DNA of 64,000 nt from Varroa destructor (lineage: Eukaryota > Arthropoda > Arachnida > Mesostigmata > Varroidae), in the NCBI RefSeq assembly GCF_002443255.2, contig NW_019211455.1, forward strand, positions 3,888,597 through 3,952,596, read 5' to 3'. The notes below the pieces were generated by a model. That model did no database searches. It saw only the letters and a list, made by a program, of their open reading frames with translations, and had not been told where the DNA came from. The position numbers and the translations under genes are program-made. Shown here one piece after another: positions 54,801 to 64,000 of the stretch (position 1 is its first letter; the number at the start of each line of letters is the position of its first letter).

Positions 54801-57800
54801 AATCTGTCTCCGAAAAAGAAGCTCCTCTGCAGACATTCCACCTTTGTTTTGAAGTCCGGTAGAACCTTGTTGTTTTTATTATCACTGTCCTTACCAAGGA
54901 CAAACATCGATGATTTCACTATTAATGAGGTGCGGAATAACCCTCCTACCGTTTCCTGAGGCAGCAAATGCGCTTGCGCCTACATTAACAATGAAAGTAG
55001 TAGCATAAATAACCTACCTTTAGGCAAATGTACGGCTGATTTGTCAACTACTTTCTGAATAGATCGGACATACCGGAGAGCAGGTGGCCCGGTGAAATGA
55101 ATATGGCTCCTTTCGTTCGCTCTAGCACACCGACTAACCCATATGCAGAATGAATTCAACGTAGTTTCATGTTGACCCACCGTCTAACGATTTGATTCAT
55201 GATCCTATGACCATTAGCCACAAGTAAAGCGACGGACTACGATATAGCTTGAATATGTTTATAGTGCAGGGTGACATTACAAGAAGATCACTGATGATCG
55301 GTCGCATATTTGTGAACGGGATCGAATTTTGCTAGCGTAAATGAAACACTTTTTTAAAACCAACTTATCATTTCTTAGACCAGACCAGACCAAACTCTTG
55401 CAAAAACGGACCTCGCCGACGATACCAAATTAATGAATAAAAGATTTATGCGTAAAAATCAAGAGTTATTTTATTGCAATATAAGCAGTCATCGCAAACG
55501 AAAGCTAAAAAGCAACACCTAATACCAATTGAATATCAGCAGGAATTATTCAAGTGCGGTGTGTTTATCTTGTTTTGCAGGTGGAGGAGAACTACACCGT
55601 CCGAGAGAATCATTGTTGTAACGGCTATCAAGTATCACTTGATGGCAAGTCTTGTGTGCCCACCTGCGATCCGCCCTGCCTAAATGGCCACTGCACCGGT
55701 CCAAACACCTGCAAATGCCCCAAGGGCTACGGTGGGCTGCAATGTGAAATCAACTGCCCGGAGAATCTGTGGGGACCATCATGCGACCACGAGTGCCCAT
55801 GCAAAAATGGTGCATCGTGCGACCCACTTACTGGTACCTGCACTTGTCAACCCGGCTGGATGGGAAGCGATTGCAACACATCCTGTCCAAATAAGAAATT
55901 TGGCCACGACTGTATGCAGACCTGCAAATGCAAGAACGGTGCTGATTGTGATCCCGTGTCTGGTGCATGCCGATGTACGGCGGGCTACCGCGGTCCCCTT
56001 TGTCTAGAGAAGTGTCAACAGGGAACTCACGGTGAAGACTGCAGTAACACGTGTCAATGTCAAAACGGTGCCGATTGTCACGCAGTGACGGGCAAGTGCA
56101 TATGTAAGCCCGGCTGGACGGGCGAAGTGTGCGCCAATAAATGCCCCCAAGGCTTTCATGGAGTAGACTGTAAGGAACGCTGTCCCTGTTACAACAATGC
56201 GGATTGTGACCATGAAACAGGGAAGTGCCTCTGCTCGCCAGGCTATATTGGAAACTACTGTGAAGACACTTGTCCGACTGGCTATTGGGGTCAGAACTGC
56301 TCGAAGCCGTGTGACTGCCAAAATGGAGCAACGTGCGACAGCGTCAGTGGAAACTGTGTGTGTCCAGAAGGCTACGCTGGTGAAAAGTGCGAGGAACGTA
56401 GCTGTCCTGATGGCTATTTTGGAGAAAAGTGCGATCAAATGTGCCAGTGTAATAGCAACAACACTGAACATTGCCATTCGATCACAGGCAAATGCACCTG
56501 CAAGCCTGGTTGGTACGAGTCAATCTGCGAACGCAGCTGCCCTCACCAAAAGTACGGAGAGGACTGCTCTAAATCATGCGATTGTAACGACTCTTCGTGC
56601 GATCCCATTACGGGAAAATGCATTTGCGAGCCAGGCGTTGTTGGTAAGCATTGCAACGAGACGTGCCCTGAAGGTCGATTCGGTCAGACCTGCGAACATA
56701 AATGCAATTGTTTGGGGGGTTCCGATTGTCATAAAGTATCTGGAGCTTGCGTTTGCCAAAATGGAACGTACGGTGTCGCCTGCCAGTTGAAATGCCCGGC
56801 CGGAAAGTACGGCACAGTCTGCTCTCAGACATGCCTTTGTGACCATGGGGGTGATTGCAATCCGGTGACTGGAGAATGTCGTTGTCAGCCTGGCTACCGG
56901 GGGACCCACTGTGAGCAAAAATGTCCGGATGGATACTACGGCCACGAGTGCAGACACCTCTGCCACTGTGAACGGGCAAACACTGTGGGCTGCGATAACG
57001 TTAGTGGGGCATGCAAATGCAAAGGCGGTTGGAATGGGGCTCGCTGTGAAACCCGCTGTGAACAGGGTCTTTACGGCGAGAACTGCGACAAGATATGTGA
57101 ATGTCAACGAAACTCTCACTGCGAGCAAACAAGTGGCGACTGCTATTGCCAACGTGGGTACACAGGTGAACGATGTGAGACTCCTTGCGCTTTTGGTAAA
57201 TTTGGGTTCAATTGCAACCAGGACTGTCCAAAGTGTCTCAACGCTAAACCAGGATGCAATCATGTAACCGGAAAATGCGAATGCTTACCGGGGTGGACTG
57301 GCGCTCTATGTGAGAAACCTTGTCCTGAAGGCACGTTCGGCGAGAACTGCAACGAGATCTGCAAGTGTAACAAGCGTGGGGATTGCGATCCCATAAATGG
57401 GACGTGCTTATGCGGACCTGGTTGGCTCGGCACCAACTGCAATGATCCGTGTCCTGATGGTTTCTTTGGTGTAGGCTGTCGCCAACGATGCAGTTGCCGC
57501 AATGATGCCAAATGTCGGGCCACAGACGGCGTCTGCATCTGCCGCCCTGGTTGGACTGGGAGCCTATGCTCTGCAGGATGTCAGAATGACATGTACGGTG
57601 ATGGCTGCAGCGAGCCATGCAAGTGTCGTGACGATACGGAGGTATGCCTGCCAACTCTTGGCTGTGTTTGTCGAATCGGTGAGACGAACCAGCAGTGCGT
57701 ACAACGACCACAGGCCGATTCGTACACAAGTGATCACAGCGAATCCGGACAATTCGGCACTGTGACGGCTATCATTCTACTGTTGCTCATAGCTCTGGCA

Positions 57801-58685
57801 GTGCTCTACATCGCTTTCTACTATAGACGAGTGGTCAAAAATCTCAAGCTGCAGTTAGCAGTTCACTACGAACCACAAGAACGTAATGGGCAGGATTGTG
57901 GCAATCAGTCGTCGTTCCATAATCCGATGTACGACTTTGCACCAACGCCGCAGAAGCATCCCGAATCGTCGGTTAAGGTTCTCAGTAAGGGCCTGATAGT
58001 TACTTTACCAAAGCAAATGAACTGGGAAAACGAGAAAATAGCACAATTCGATAAAATGAAGCCGTCTTGCAGCAGCTCAGTAGCGCTTGAGGACAAAATA
58101 AAGCAGGCCGATCTCGTAGCTGATGAGTACCAGAAGCGCAACGATCTCGACTATCGGCCAAACATCTACCAGGATATCGAGGATATCAAAATGGGCAGCA
58201 AAGAACCTCTCTACTCAGAACCCAGCCCGAAAATTCACAATGATGGTTTCGAGGGAAATGACAACGGTAACTCCTGGCTTCCGCCGCCCAGCATCCCGGC
58301 TCCCGTCGCCACTCTTCCAAATCTGAGTACCCTACCAACGAACACAGCCAATTTTGGCTTCGTGGCTTTGGGGGGGACAGCGACCATGACCTCACCGAAC
58401 CCTATCACCGCGCCAAGCACCGCCACCTCGGCGTTGAACAATCCGTTCGCTACGTCGCCGCTGCCGCGGGACGAAAAAGAGCTACTCAACGTCACGCCGC
58501 TGCCGGCGCAGGATGTCAGCTCATTGACATTTAGAGATCGGCGTGTTTCAGCCAGCGGAAGTGGAAGCAGTTCGGGCAATGAAAGCGCGAGCCCCGCGTA
58601 CGATCACCTGGATAGAAATCCCCCCCGGACAGACGTTCATCCCGGATATCACCAGATGTGTAACGGAAATGGAAATAACAAATAG
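40421..58685 (+). CDS. drpr: Draper/CED-1/MEGF10-type engulfment receptor
   Basis: Two coding exons, 40421-40666 and 55581-58685, join in phase 0 to give 1116 aa. A signal peptide (about 1-31) precedes an EMI domain that the 14.9 kb intron cuts in two (NVCIKTV...YFVSYRT | VEENYTVRENHCCNGY). About sixteen EGF/laminin-EGF units follow, the last ending near residue 790. One transmembrane helix spans about 810-830 (VTAIILLLLIALAVLYIAFYY). The tail has NPMY at 863-866, a binding site for a CED-6/GULP PTB adaptor. It also has YQDI at 945, YSEP at 960, YDHL at 1089 and YHQM at 1105. Draper receptors recognise apoptotic cells and neuronal debris and signal through Src and Shark/Syk kinases. Here the tyrosine pairs have ITAM-like spacing (11 and 12 residues) but each lacks one consensus hydrophobic residue. 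The stop codon touches a splice donor. ATG 40421 has a good context and starts the leader. Confidence 0.95.
42822..42863 (+). repeat. TA dinucleotide microsatellite
   Basis: Two TA tracts broken once by CA. Confidence 0.9.
43780..43815 (+). other. 14 bp hairpin in the draper intron
   Basis: ATACGTCTAAAGTT pairs with AACTTTAGATGTAT (one G-U pair) around an 8-base loop. Function unknown. Confidence 0.7.
45009..45026 (+). repeat. TAG trinucleotide microsatellite
   Basis: Six TAG units. Confidence 0.85.
46453..46471 (+). repeat. AACG tetranucleotide microsatellite
   Basis: Between four and five AACG units. Confidence 0.85.
48467..48620 (-). repeat. possible minus-strand retroposed element with poly(A) tail
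   Basis: Read on the minus strand, a GC-rich head (GAGCGAGCCAAGGGCTCTGC and TGGTTCAAAT, resembling a weak B box) is followed by an AT-rich body and a run of about 18 A at 48485-48467. Head, body and poly(A) order is that of a SINE. The borders and target duplication are not clear. Confidence 0.35.
49265..50014 (-). mobile_element. decayed Tc1/mariner transposase relic
   Basis: Reading the minus strand with frame changes recovers the order of a Tc1/mariner transposase. The helix-turn-helix part (about 50014-49857) reads RELIDAFQK, then DPSTSIRAITKKFDVNPRTT and WIVHDD. After a stop and frameshift near 49855 come KCASYVRRMLFEDYKIKR and FFSDKIFF (first catalytic Asp at 49732-49730). Next comes QLDGSAQEDHQNRTQ (second Asp at 49504-49502), then KHGGPSGSLDLKS (third Asp at 49388-49386, matching the SPDLNP motif), and GFIKEAYWQN near the end. 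The spacing between the second and third Asp is about 37 codons with an indel. Stops and frameshifts break it throughout, so it is inactive. I could not identify terminal inverted repeats. Confidence 0.75.
50033..50085 (+). repeat. TG-rich compound microsatellite
   Basis: Two TG tracts around a TTTTA repeat, at the N-terminal side of the mariner relic. Confidence 0.8.
52148..52203 (+). repeat. weak tRNA-like segment
   Basis: GTGGCCTAGATAAACGGTCA resembles a Leu/Ser tRNA A box region, and AGGTCGAGCC 36 bases later resembles a B box with one base missing. Likely a SINE head or chance. Confidence 0.25.
54023..54175 (+). repeat. possible SINE-like segment ending in an AGA repeat
   Basis: GCGGCCGATTATCGAAGTGG and TTAGC resemble a tRNA D-arm/A box. 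The segment ends in seven AGA units (54155-54175), a tail type seen in some SINEs. No B box was found. Confidence 0.25.
54496..54512 (+). repeat. poly(A) run
   Basis: About sixteen A residues in the draper intron with no clear element in front of it. Confidence 0.8.
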
Positions 58686-59980
58686 GTAAGTTAAAGTGTA
58701 AAAAAAAATGTTTGGTCGGTACAGCGTCGGTGCAATAATGTTACCACACAAATTGGGTAGATATCCATATAAGAAGAGAACACGTGGGTTCTATATCTTT
58801 AGTTTCTAGGTTTAAGCACCTAATCAATGCAACGCTCATATGCACATTAGTCAGAATACAAGCGGTGCCTTTGTGCCCACCCAGCGTATTTACGTACCAA
58901 GTTTTTCCATTTTCGAGCTTGTATTTTTGTATAAGTTTTCACTCGTTGTATTTACTTCAATTGGTTAGTCTACATAGCCTCTACCGTGCCTTTTTCCTTG
59001 TATTATGGTACAAAACACATTTTGATGCTAAGCAGTAACGAGTTAAAGTAATGCGTATTCTGGTTTAAAAGCAACTAGCGACACTTCTTCCTTTGCGGTA
59101 AGTGCCCTTGATATTGCAGTAAGCGCCGCCCTGACCACCTCCACTCACCAATGGCATCTTTTTCCACTTTTTTGCCAGCTTCATTACTTTCTCAGCGGAT
59201 CTCAAACACATTTCGATAATGGACGGAATCGCCAGGCTAGCGACAAAATGAAGACTCTGCAAATGAAGGAGAAGTAGACAATTAATTTGTACCAAGGCGA
59301 CCGCCTCGGTCGCTGCCCGTTTTGGATCGGGACGAATGGACTTTGGAAGTTTGGAGGCCTGTTTTAATAGTGCTTTTCTCCCGTTTCTTGATTGGTTGGC
59401 CGTTTGGCTTATTCACTTCAACGTGGTTAAGTGAATTGGAGCCTTTCCAGAGAGTTTTCTATTTCTTGCCACATTGCGCCCCAGTTTGCCATGTAAGTAT
59501 GTCCCTTGCCCCGGAACATCAACACACAGAGAAAGAGTAAACGGTCGCGGTGGCGCCCTTCGTGTCGCTCGAGTCGGTTAGATGTCTGGCGTTCCCTATC
59601 TTATCTCAGCTTGGCTCGATGTCGCTAACCCTACCATCGGAAATTATTTCGGCGCTACAGCGGTGGTGTTTTAAGCTAATAAGGGTACTGGCAGCGATGA
59701 GTTCTTGGGAGCACAGCAACGTGCGAAATAAGTAACAACTAAATGTCACAAAGATGTACCGTTACGTCTGCTGATCTTAGAGTAACTGCAGCTGCTTGGC
59801 CAGCACAGACCGCCAGTTTTTATCACAATCGATGGGAGCGCAACGAGGAAAGACACAGATACGAGTATAGCTGCCTGCTTTTTTACTCGATAAATGATAT
59901 GAATCTTCTAATAACAATGAAGAGCAAGAAGAAAGCTGGACGTCGTGACTACAGCAGAACGCCAACAGCGACGACAAAGA

Positions 59981-60001
59981 AGCCAGCCAGCCAGCCAGCC
60001 A
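59981..60001 (+). repeat. CCAG tetranucleotide microsatellite
   Basis: About five AGCC/CCAG units. Confidence 0.85.
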
Positions 60002-60868
60002 TCCAAGGATAGCAGACCATCAACGCGAGTAAGGAACCCACTCGAAGACCAGATCCGTAGTGGGGCAGCACTCGGTCCAAGGCATGGCCGCATATCGAGA
60101 GAGGCCAGGTTGTCGCTGACAGAAAGAAAGGACGCTGGAGAAGAGCTGACTGGTCAATGCAACTGCAACTAACAGACAACGCAGGCCGAATAGTAGAGGA
60201 GGACAATATTGCAATAATATGGCACGCAGAGGGGATTTAAGCTGAATGATCGGGATTAGCGTTTCTTTGATTAAAGCTGCCAACGATGGTCGAATGACTA
60301 AGGCTGTTTTTTTTCTCTGTTTAACTGGTTAGCAAATGCGCGGGGCAAAGCTGTAGCAAATAGATGCTTACACAATAACCAGCAAATTAAATTCTTTTAT
60401 ACATATATATACATAAACGTATCTCAATCTGCTCAGTCAGTTTTTTTATCCTGTGCGCGCATCTGTTTCGACGTGTATGGATAAATGAATTAGCTAATTC
60501 CTGTTTTTTGTTTCGTTGACTTCCCCAGCAGACGCCTGCTGTATTCCCAAGTAACGAAAAAAAAACTCGAAAGAAAACACTCTAGTGTCAGAAAAAGAGT
60601 TGAAAGAAAGCTTGAGGAGAAAAGCCTTGGAATATTCGTATGGTAAAATCTGCCCTGCGACAAGCGATTGTCCTATCTGTATGGTTATTTCTTCTATATG
60701 GAACATTTCTTCAAGACAAGAACGTTATGTGCCTACGTAAATGTTAGCCAGCTATTCATAATTGCTACCTATAGACACAATTTACAGCATGGCGCACCGT
60801 GATTCTCTTAGCCTATTGGCGCACATGTTACCGTTGCATAAAAAGGGCCTTCTAGCAACAGAAGCTAA

Positions 60869-60893
60869 CAGACAACTCTGGCAAAGTTGTCTG
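60869..60893 (+). other. perfect 9 bp hairpin
   Basis: CAGACAACT and AGTTGTCTG flank a 7-base loop (CTGGCAA). Confidence 0.6.
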
Positions 60894-62530
60894 CCGTTTA
60901 TTTTGCCATTAATCGTCACCAAATCGTAGACCCCAATGAGGCAATTTGCGTACATGTATGTACATCATGATCAACTCGGTTTTAGCATGATTTCTCTAAA
61001 GCAATGTATTGTGGAGGCCGCTAACGGGAAAAATCGAGACCGAGTATGAAACAGACGTTTCCTGTTGGCGAGTGCTACTGACGGCGGCTGGTGATGCCCA
61101 GACGATTATTTGTATCATGTCAAAATAAGTTGATCAAAACGTTTTCTAATCCATCTAACTAAAGCTCGCTTCCCTCACAGTTCCTGATTCGTCTGCCTAT
61201 ACGCGACGTCTGATTCCCATTGTTCAAATGCAATCAAATTATATGGCACACTTTTACTATCGGCATATCGCAGTGGCTAGTTTATAATTATCCAGATCGC
61301 GAAATGGCAAGAGTCAAGATCTCACTACTAAGGCTATATATTTTTCAGATACTTCTTCATTAGGCTATAGATAGATAAATATATAGAACAAAGCAGCCGC
61401 GAGCAGTACAACCAGGACTTCAGACCAATGATCTGTTCGAAGACTACGAGAGTTAGTCAAGATGAGTAAATAGCTAAAAAAATAAATCAGTAAGTAGATA
61501 GTAATAGTATAATACTTATGACGTTTACTTTATTGAAAGCCGACTAATAAAGAAGCGATCAATATAGAAACATTTCATCAGTAACATTTTGTCTTTGAAA
61601 GGACACGTATTTCGTCTAGCCAAAGTATCATTTGCCCTGAATAAAACCTAGCAGCCAGATTTTGTTCGTACGATTTTTCCCTTGACTACCTAACAGTGTC
61701 AGCTATTAATGGACGAAACGCGATTGCTCAGGGAGATTCACGCATCCCTATCTACATGATGTATGTAAATGCCGGTGGGCAAGCGATAAGACCCCTTTCC
61801 CATGAGAAAAAATAATGGCAACTTCAATGTCTATCCGATGGCCAAATCAGGTTTTGCAGCCAAGTCTCATTCGGTAATAAAATGCTCGCCTCATAATCTT
61901 TTCCAGCTAAATGTATAGTTGCGACTACTGCAATGAATGCGCGATTCGTAAATGAGTTGTGAACCAGATGACTCATGAGTTTTTTTTACCTTCGTCCTCT
62001 TGCGTTACAAACGTTGAACGTCGAGCGGCCTCGAACACGAGAAATGATGCAGTTTGTGTGATGATACAATGGCATCATGTTGGTCAGCATTCGGTGCCTT
62101 TGGTTACCTTAGCGTCACGGTCAGCTTTCAATTGGCACTATTACCGTAGTTAAGAAGATTAGTCTATTGTTGTTTCTGGGTGCTATGCTATGCTGCCTTT
62201 CTATGCATCATTGCTTGATATTGTAACTTTGGAGGAGAGTACCTCGATTGGTTCGTTATACAATCGATTATGTTGACTAACGGTGTTATGCGTACGTAAG
62301 GAAAAACATTATTTATGAATATTATTAGGTTTGTTAGCTGTTTGATCGCGGTAAACTTAGATACCCGAGAGGTAGTTTTGTTTCTCACGAAGAAATCCGA
62401 TGAAGCTGGCTACTGTGTGAAGTTCGATTCAGACATTTTATAGATTTTCATATAGTAGCTAAGTTTCATCAATGGAATCTTTTTAATAGTACAATCTTTT
62501 TTTCTGCCTGTGTTTCCCTAGCCATTTCAG

Positions 62531-62870
62531 TTATTCAATAGAAACGATGATTGTCGCCGGAGTTTTTCTATTCTTGCAAGCGACCCGTTGTAAGAGTTCG
62601 TTGCAGAACGCCAAGGCCCCCTTGGCGACATCGGAGCCGATCAAAACAAGTTATCGTTGAGATGCGTCGCCCATTGACATCGGCGGCGTTCCCCTCGGAA
62701 CATCATCCGTGCACACACATCGAAGTATTTAGATAATTGCAGCATAACAGTACATATGGACTGAAGGGAAGATAGCTAAAAGAAAGAAAGAAAGCAATCT
62801 CTATGTGATACAATGAGAATAAAATGACGTATACACAAAGGTGGTGAAATAAACATATCATTTGTTAGCT
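62531..62870 (+). other. candidate 3' terminal exon
   Basis: A very strong acceptor (long pyrimidine tract then CCATTTCAG, ending at 62530) opens a GC-richer block. It is followed by AATAAA at 62818-62823 and again at 62848-62853. This is the layout of a terminal exon. The best owner is draper, spliced from the donor at 58686, in which case it is all 3' UTR. A 37-codon frame at 62547-62660 (MIVAGVFLFLQA...) is open but need not be translated. It could also belong to a gene whose other exons I do not see. Confidence 0.35.
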
Positions 62871-64000
62871 ATAAAAAAAAAACAAAAAAAAAAAGAGAGC
62901 AAAGGAAGTCGCTATGCACTTAACTCTCTATCGACGCTGTCGGTATACCGTCAACACCTTCTAGATTGCTATTCAAGCTAGGCAAGATTTCTATTTTGAT
63001 TTATGCAGTGTTCAAAGGTAGTTCAGGTATCTACAGGAAAACATTAAATCACTTGGATTTCTACTGTCACCAAATGGGATTATTGCATTTTTCTACATAT
63101 TTTTTAGTTAATTCTACTACTACAGCCTTGTGTGAATATCGTAAAAGTAATCCTGAGCAATTTGCAAGTGGAAGGCGTGAATGAAATGCGTATCTAGAAG
63201 AAGTTTTTACAGAATAGCTAGAAAAGCTGAGAAGAAAATGAACGACATTATATGTTGGAAGGAAAAACCTGATATGATAAATACGTTGATACTGCGAACG
63301 TTTTCATAATGCTAGGAATCAGGCAAGAGGACACCCTGTACACAAATAATTTCGACTACTCCAATGAACTGACCGTTGTCTCTTGGACAGAGATGTTCGA
63401 AAAAGCTACAGGGCTGAGTACTGGCCACAGCAAAAGAAAGGCAATATCGTTTCTTAGCGTTATTACGGGTCAGTTCTAGAAATAACTTCCTCCTATATGT
63501 GTAGGACCCTTGTTTTCCACCTGGACTGGTAAAAGCCTCTTGTCTGTGTACACAGCCACTCACTGATGAGTTCAGATCATAAAAATCACTAGGTCTTTTT
63601 CCACGTAGCGAAAAAGAGACCGTTGTATTGAACAGTTGCATATGATAATATGCACACCACATGGGCGCATTTACTTATGTATATGGTCGTGCCAAAAAGG
63701 TAGCTGATTATTCCCTACGTGCAGATAAAGCAGACAAACTTTTCCCATGACTGAGAAGTCAAACGCCTGCGGACGGCCAAATCAGTAATAGTTTAGTAAG
63801 CATTCTGTAGGTACCTCTTTTTTGTTAGCGGTAAAATGCTTACAGGACACAAGTGTTAATTTAGGCTAAACAGTAACTAAATAATCGACGGCCGATTGGG
63901 CTCCGATTAGTTTTTCAGCAGGATCAATCGTATTGGACAAAAAAAAAAGATTATAATGTTACGAGCAAGAAATATTAAAAAAAAAAACCAATCGAACCGA

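Larger units (their letters stand above)
40667..55580 (+). other. 14.9 kb intron of draper
   Basis: Bounded by ACG|GTAAAT and TTTTGCAG|GTG. It contains a decayed mariner transposase (49265-50014), tRNA-like or retroposed segments near 48467-48620, 52148-52203 and 54023-54175, microsatellites and hairpins. No internal exon with a recognisable domain was found. Open frames of 105 aa or less occur on both strands and overlap each other. Confidence 0.75.
58686..64000. other. draper 3' region and downstream DNA
   Basis: A strong donor (TAG|GTAAGT) at the draper stop suggests a 3' UTR intron, so at least part of this stretch should belong to draper. A GC-richer block at 59300-60290 is open in many frames without a recognisable product. 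It holds a CCAG repeat at 59981-60001. A 9 bp hairpin lies at 60869-60893 and a candidate terminal exon at 62531. From 62880 to the end I see only AT-rich DNA and short chance frames. Confidence 0.45.

Noticed and set aside
55554..55580. Upstream extension of the large draper frame starting at 55554
   Set aside because: The first nine codons lie before a clear acceptor (TTTTGCAG ending at 55580), and the EMI domain continues in phase from the exon at 40421-40666.
55828..57729. Long antisense frames (up to 229 aa) across the draper EGF exon
   Set aside because: They are shadows of the Cys/Gly-rich EGF codons on the other strand; no domain and no splice logic.
59065..59410. Minus-strand open frame of about 110 codons with acceptor and donor-like edges (SLHFVASLAIPSIIE...)
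   Set aside because: It lacks an ATG, has no recognisable domain, and frames of this length are expected by chance in 64 kb. The neighbouring block is open in many frames because it is GC-richer.
63310..63662. Frames on both strands near the right end (56 aa plus, 116 aa minus)
   Set aside because: They are antiparallel readings of the same bases, neither recognisable; the true gene may lie beyond the window but nothing here supports one.
1..64000. CRISPR arrays, operons, riboswitches or bacterial-type defence systems
   Set aside because: No regularly spaced repeats with unique spacers and no tightly packed co-directional genes; the genes are spliced animal genes.

Overview
The window looks like nuclear DNA from an arthropod. 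It is AT-rich, all introns are GT-AG, most exons are short, AATAAA signals follow several genes, and there is no operon structure. The gene set and Draper architecture fit a chelicerate, most plausibly a parasitiform (mesostigmatid) mite; that placement is inference from gene content and feel, with no search behind it. There is no CRISPR array, no bacterial-type system and no intact transposon.

Layout. Six spliced protein genes can be reconstructed with consistent exon phases. (1) 4133-5842 (+): a secreted or membrane-anchored C-type lectin-like protein, 4 exons, 380 aa. (2) 9727-11818 (+): CNOT9/Rcd-1 of the CCR4-NOT deadenylase, 5 coding exons, 308 aa. (3) 19551-25889 (+): GBE1, the glycogen branching enzyme, 16 exons, 686 aa, all GH13 catalytic residues present. 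(4) 29830-33952 (+): a LOTUS (OST-HTH) protein of the TDRD5/TDRD7 type, 4 exons, 977 aa. (5) 39192-35950 (-): a TPR protein resembling the Rpl4 assembly chaperone Acl4, 6 exons, 362 aa. (6) 40421-58685 (+): a Draper/CED-1/MEGF10 engulfment receptor, two coding exons separated by a 14.9 kb intron, 1116 aa. Genes 5 and 6 are divergent and share about 1.2 kb of upstream DNA; genes 4 and 5 converge. The genes do unrelated housekeeping, germline and phagocytosis jobs, so the order shows no functional cluster.

Non-coding part. About 80 percent of the window is intergenic or intronic. It holds microsatellites, a badly decayed Tc1/mariner transposase relic inside the Draper intron (49265-50014, minus), a tRNA-Ser(GCU)-derived element with clear A and B boxes (36126-36211), several weaker tRNA-like segments, a tandem duplication behind gene 4, and several good hairpins. 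Two CTCF-like motifs lie at 17703-17717 and 39592-39606, both in GC-richer blocks that may be promoters.

The most useful observations for follow-up are the mariner relic, the Draper stop codon lying directly against a strong splice donor with a candidate terminal exon about 3.9 kb downstream, the CTCF-like sites, and the recent in-frame 84 bp duplication in the LOTUS gene. I did not find a convincing previously undescribed system.
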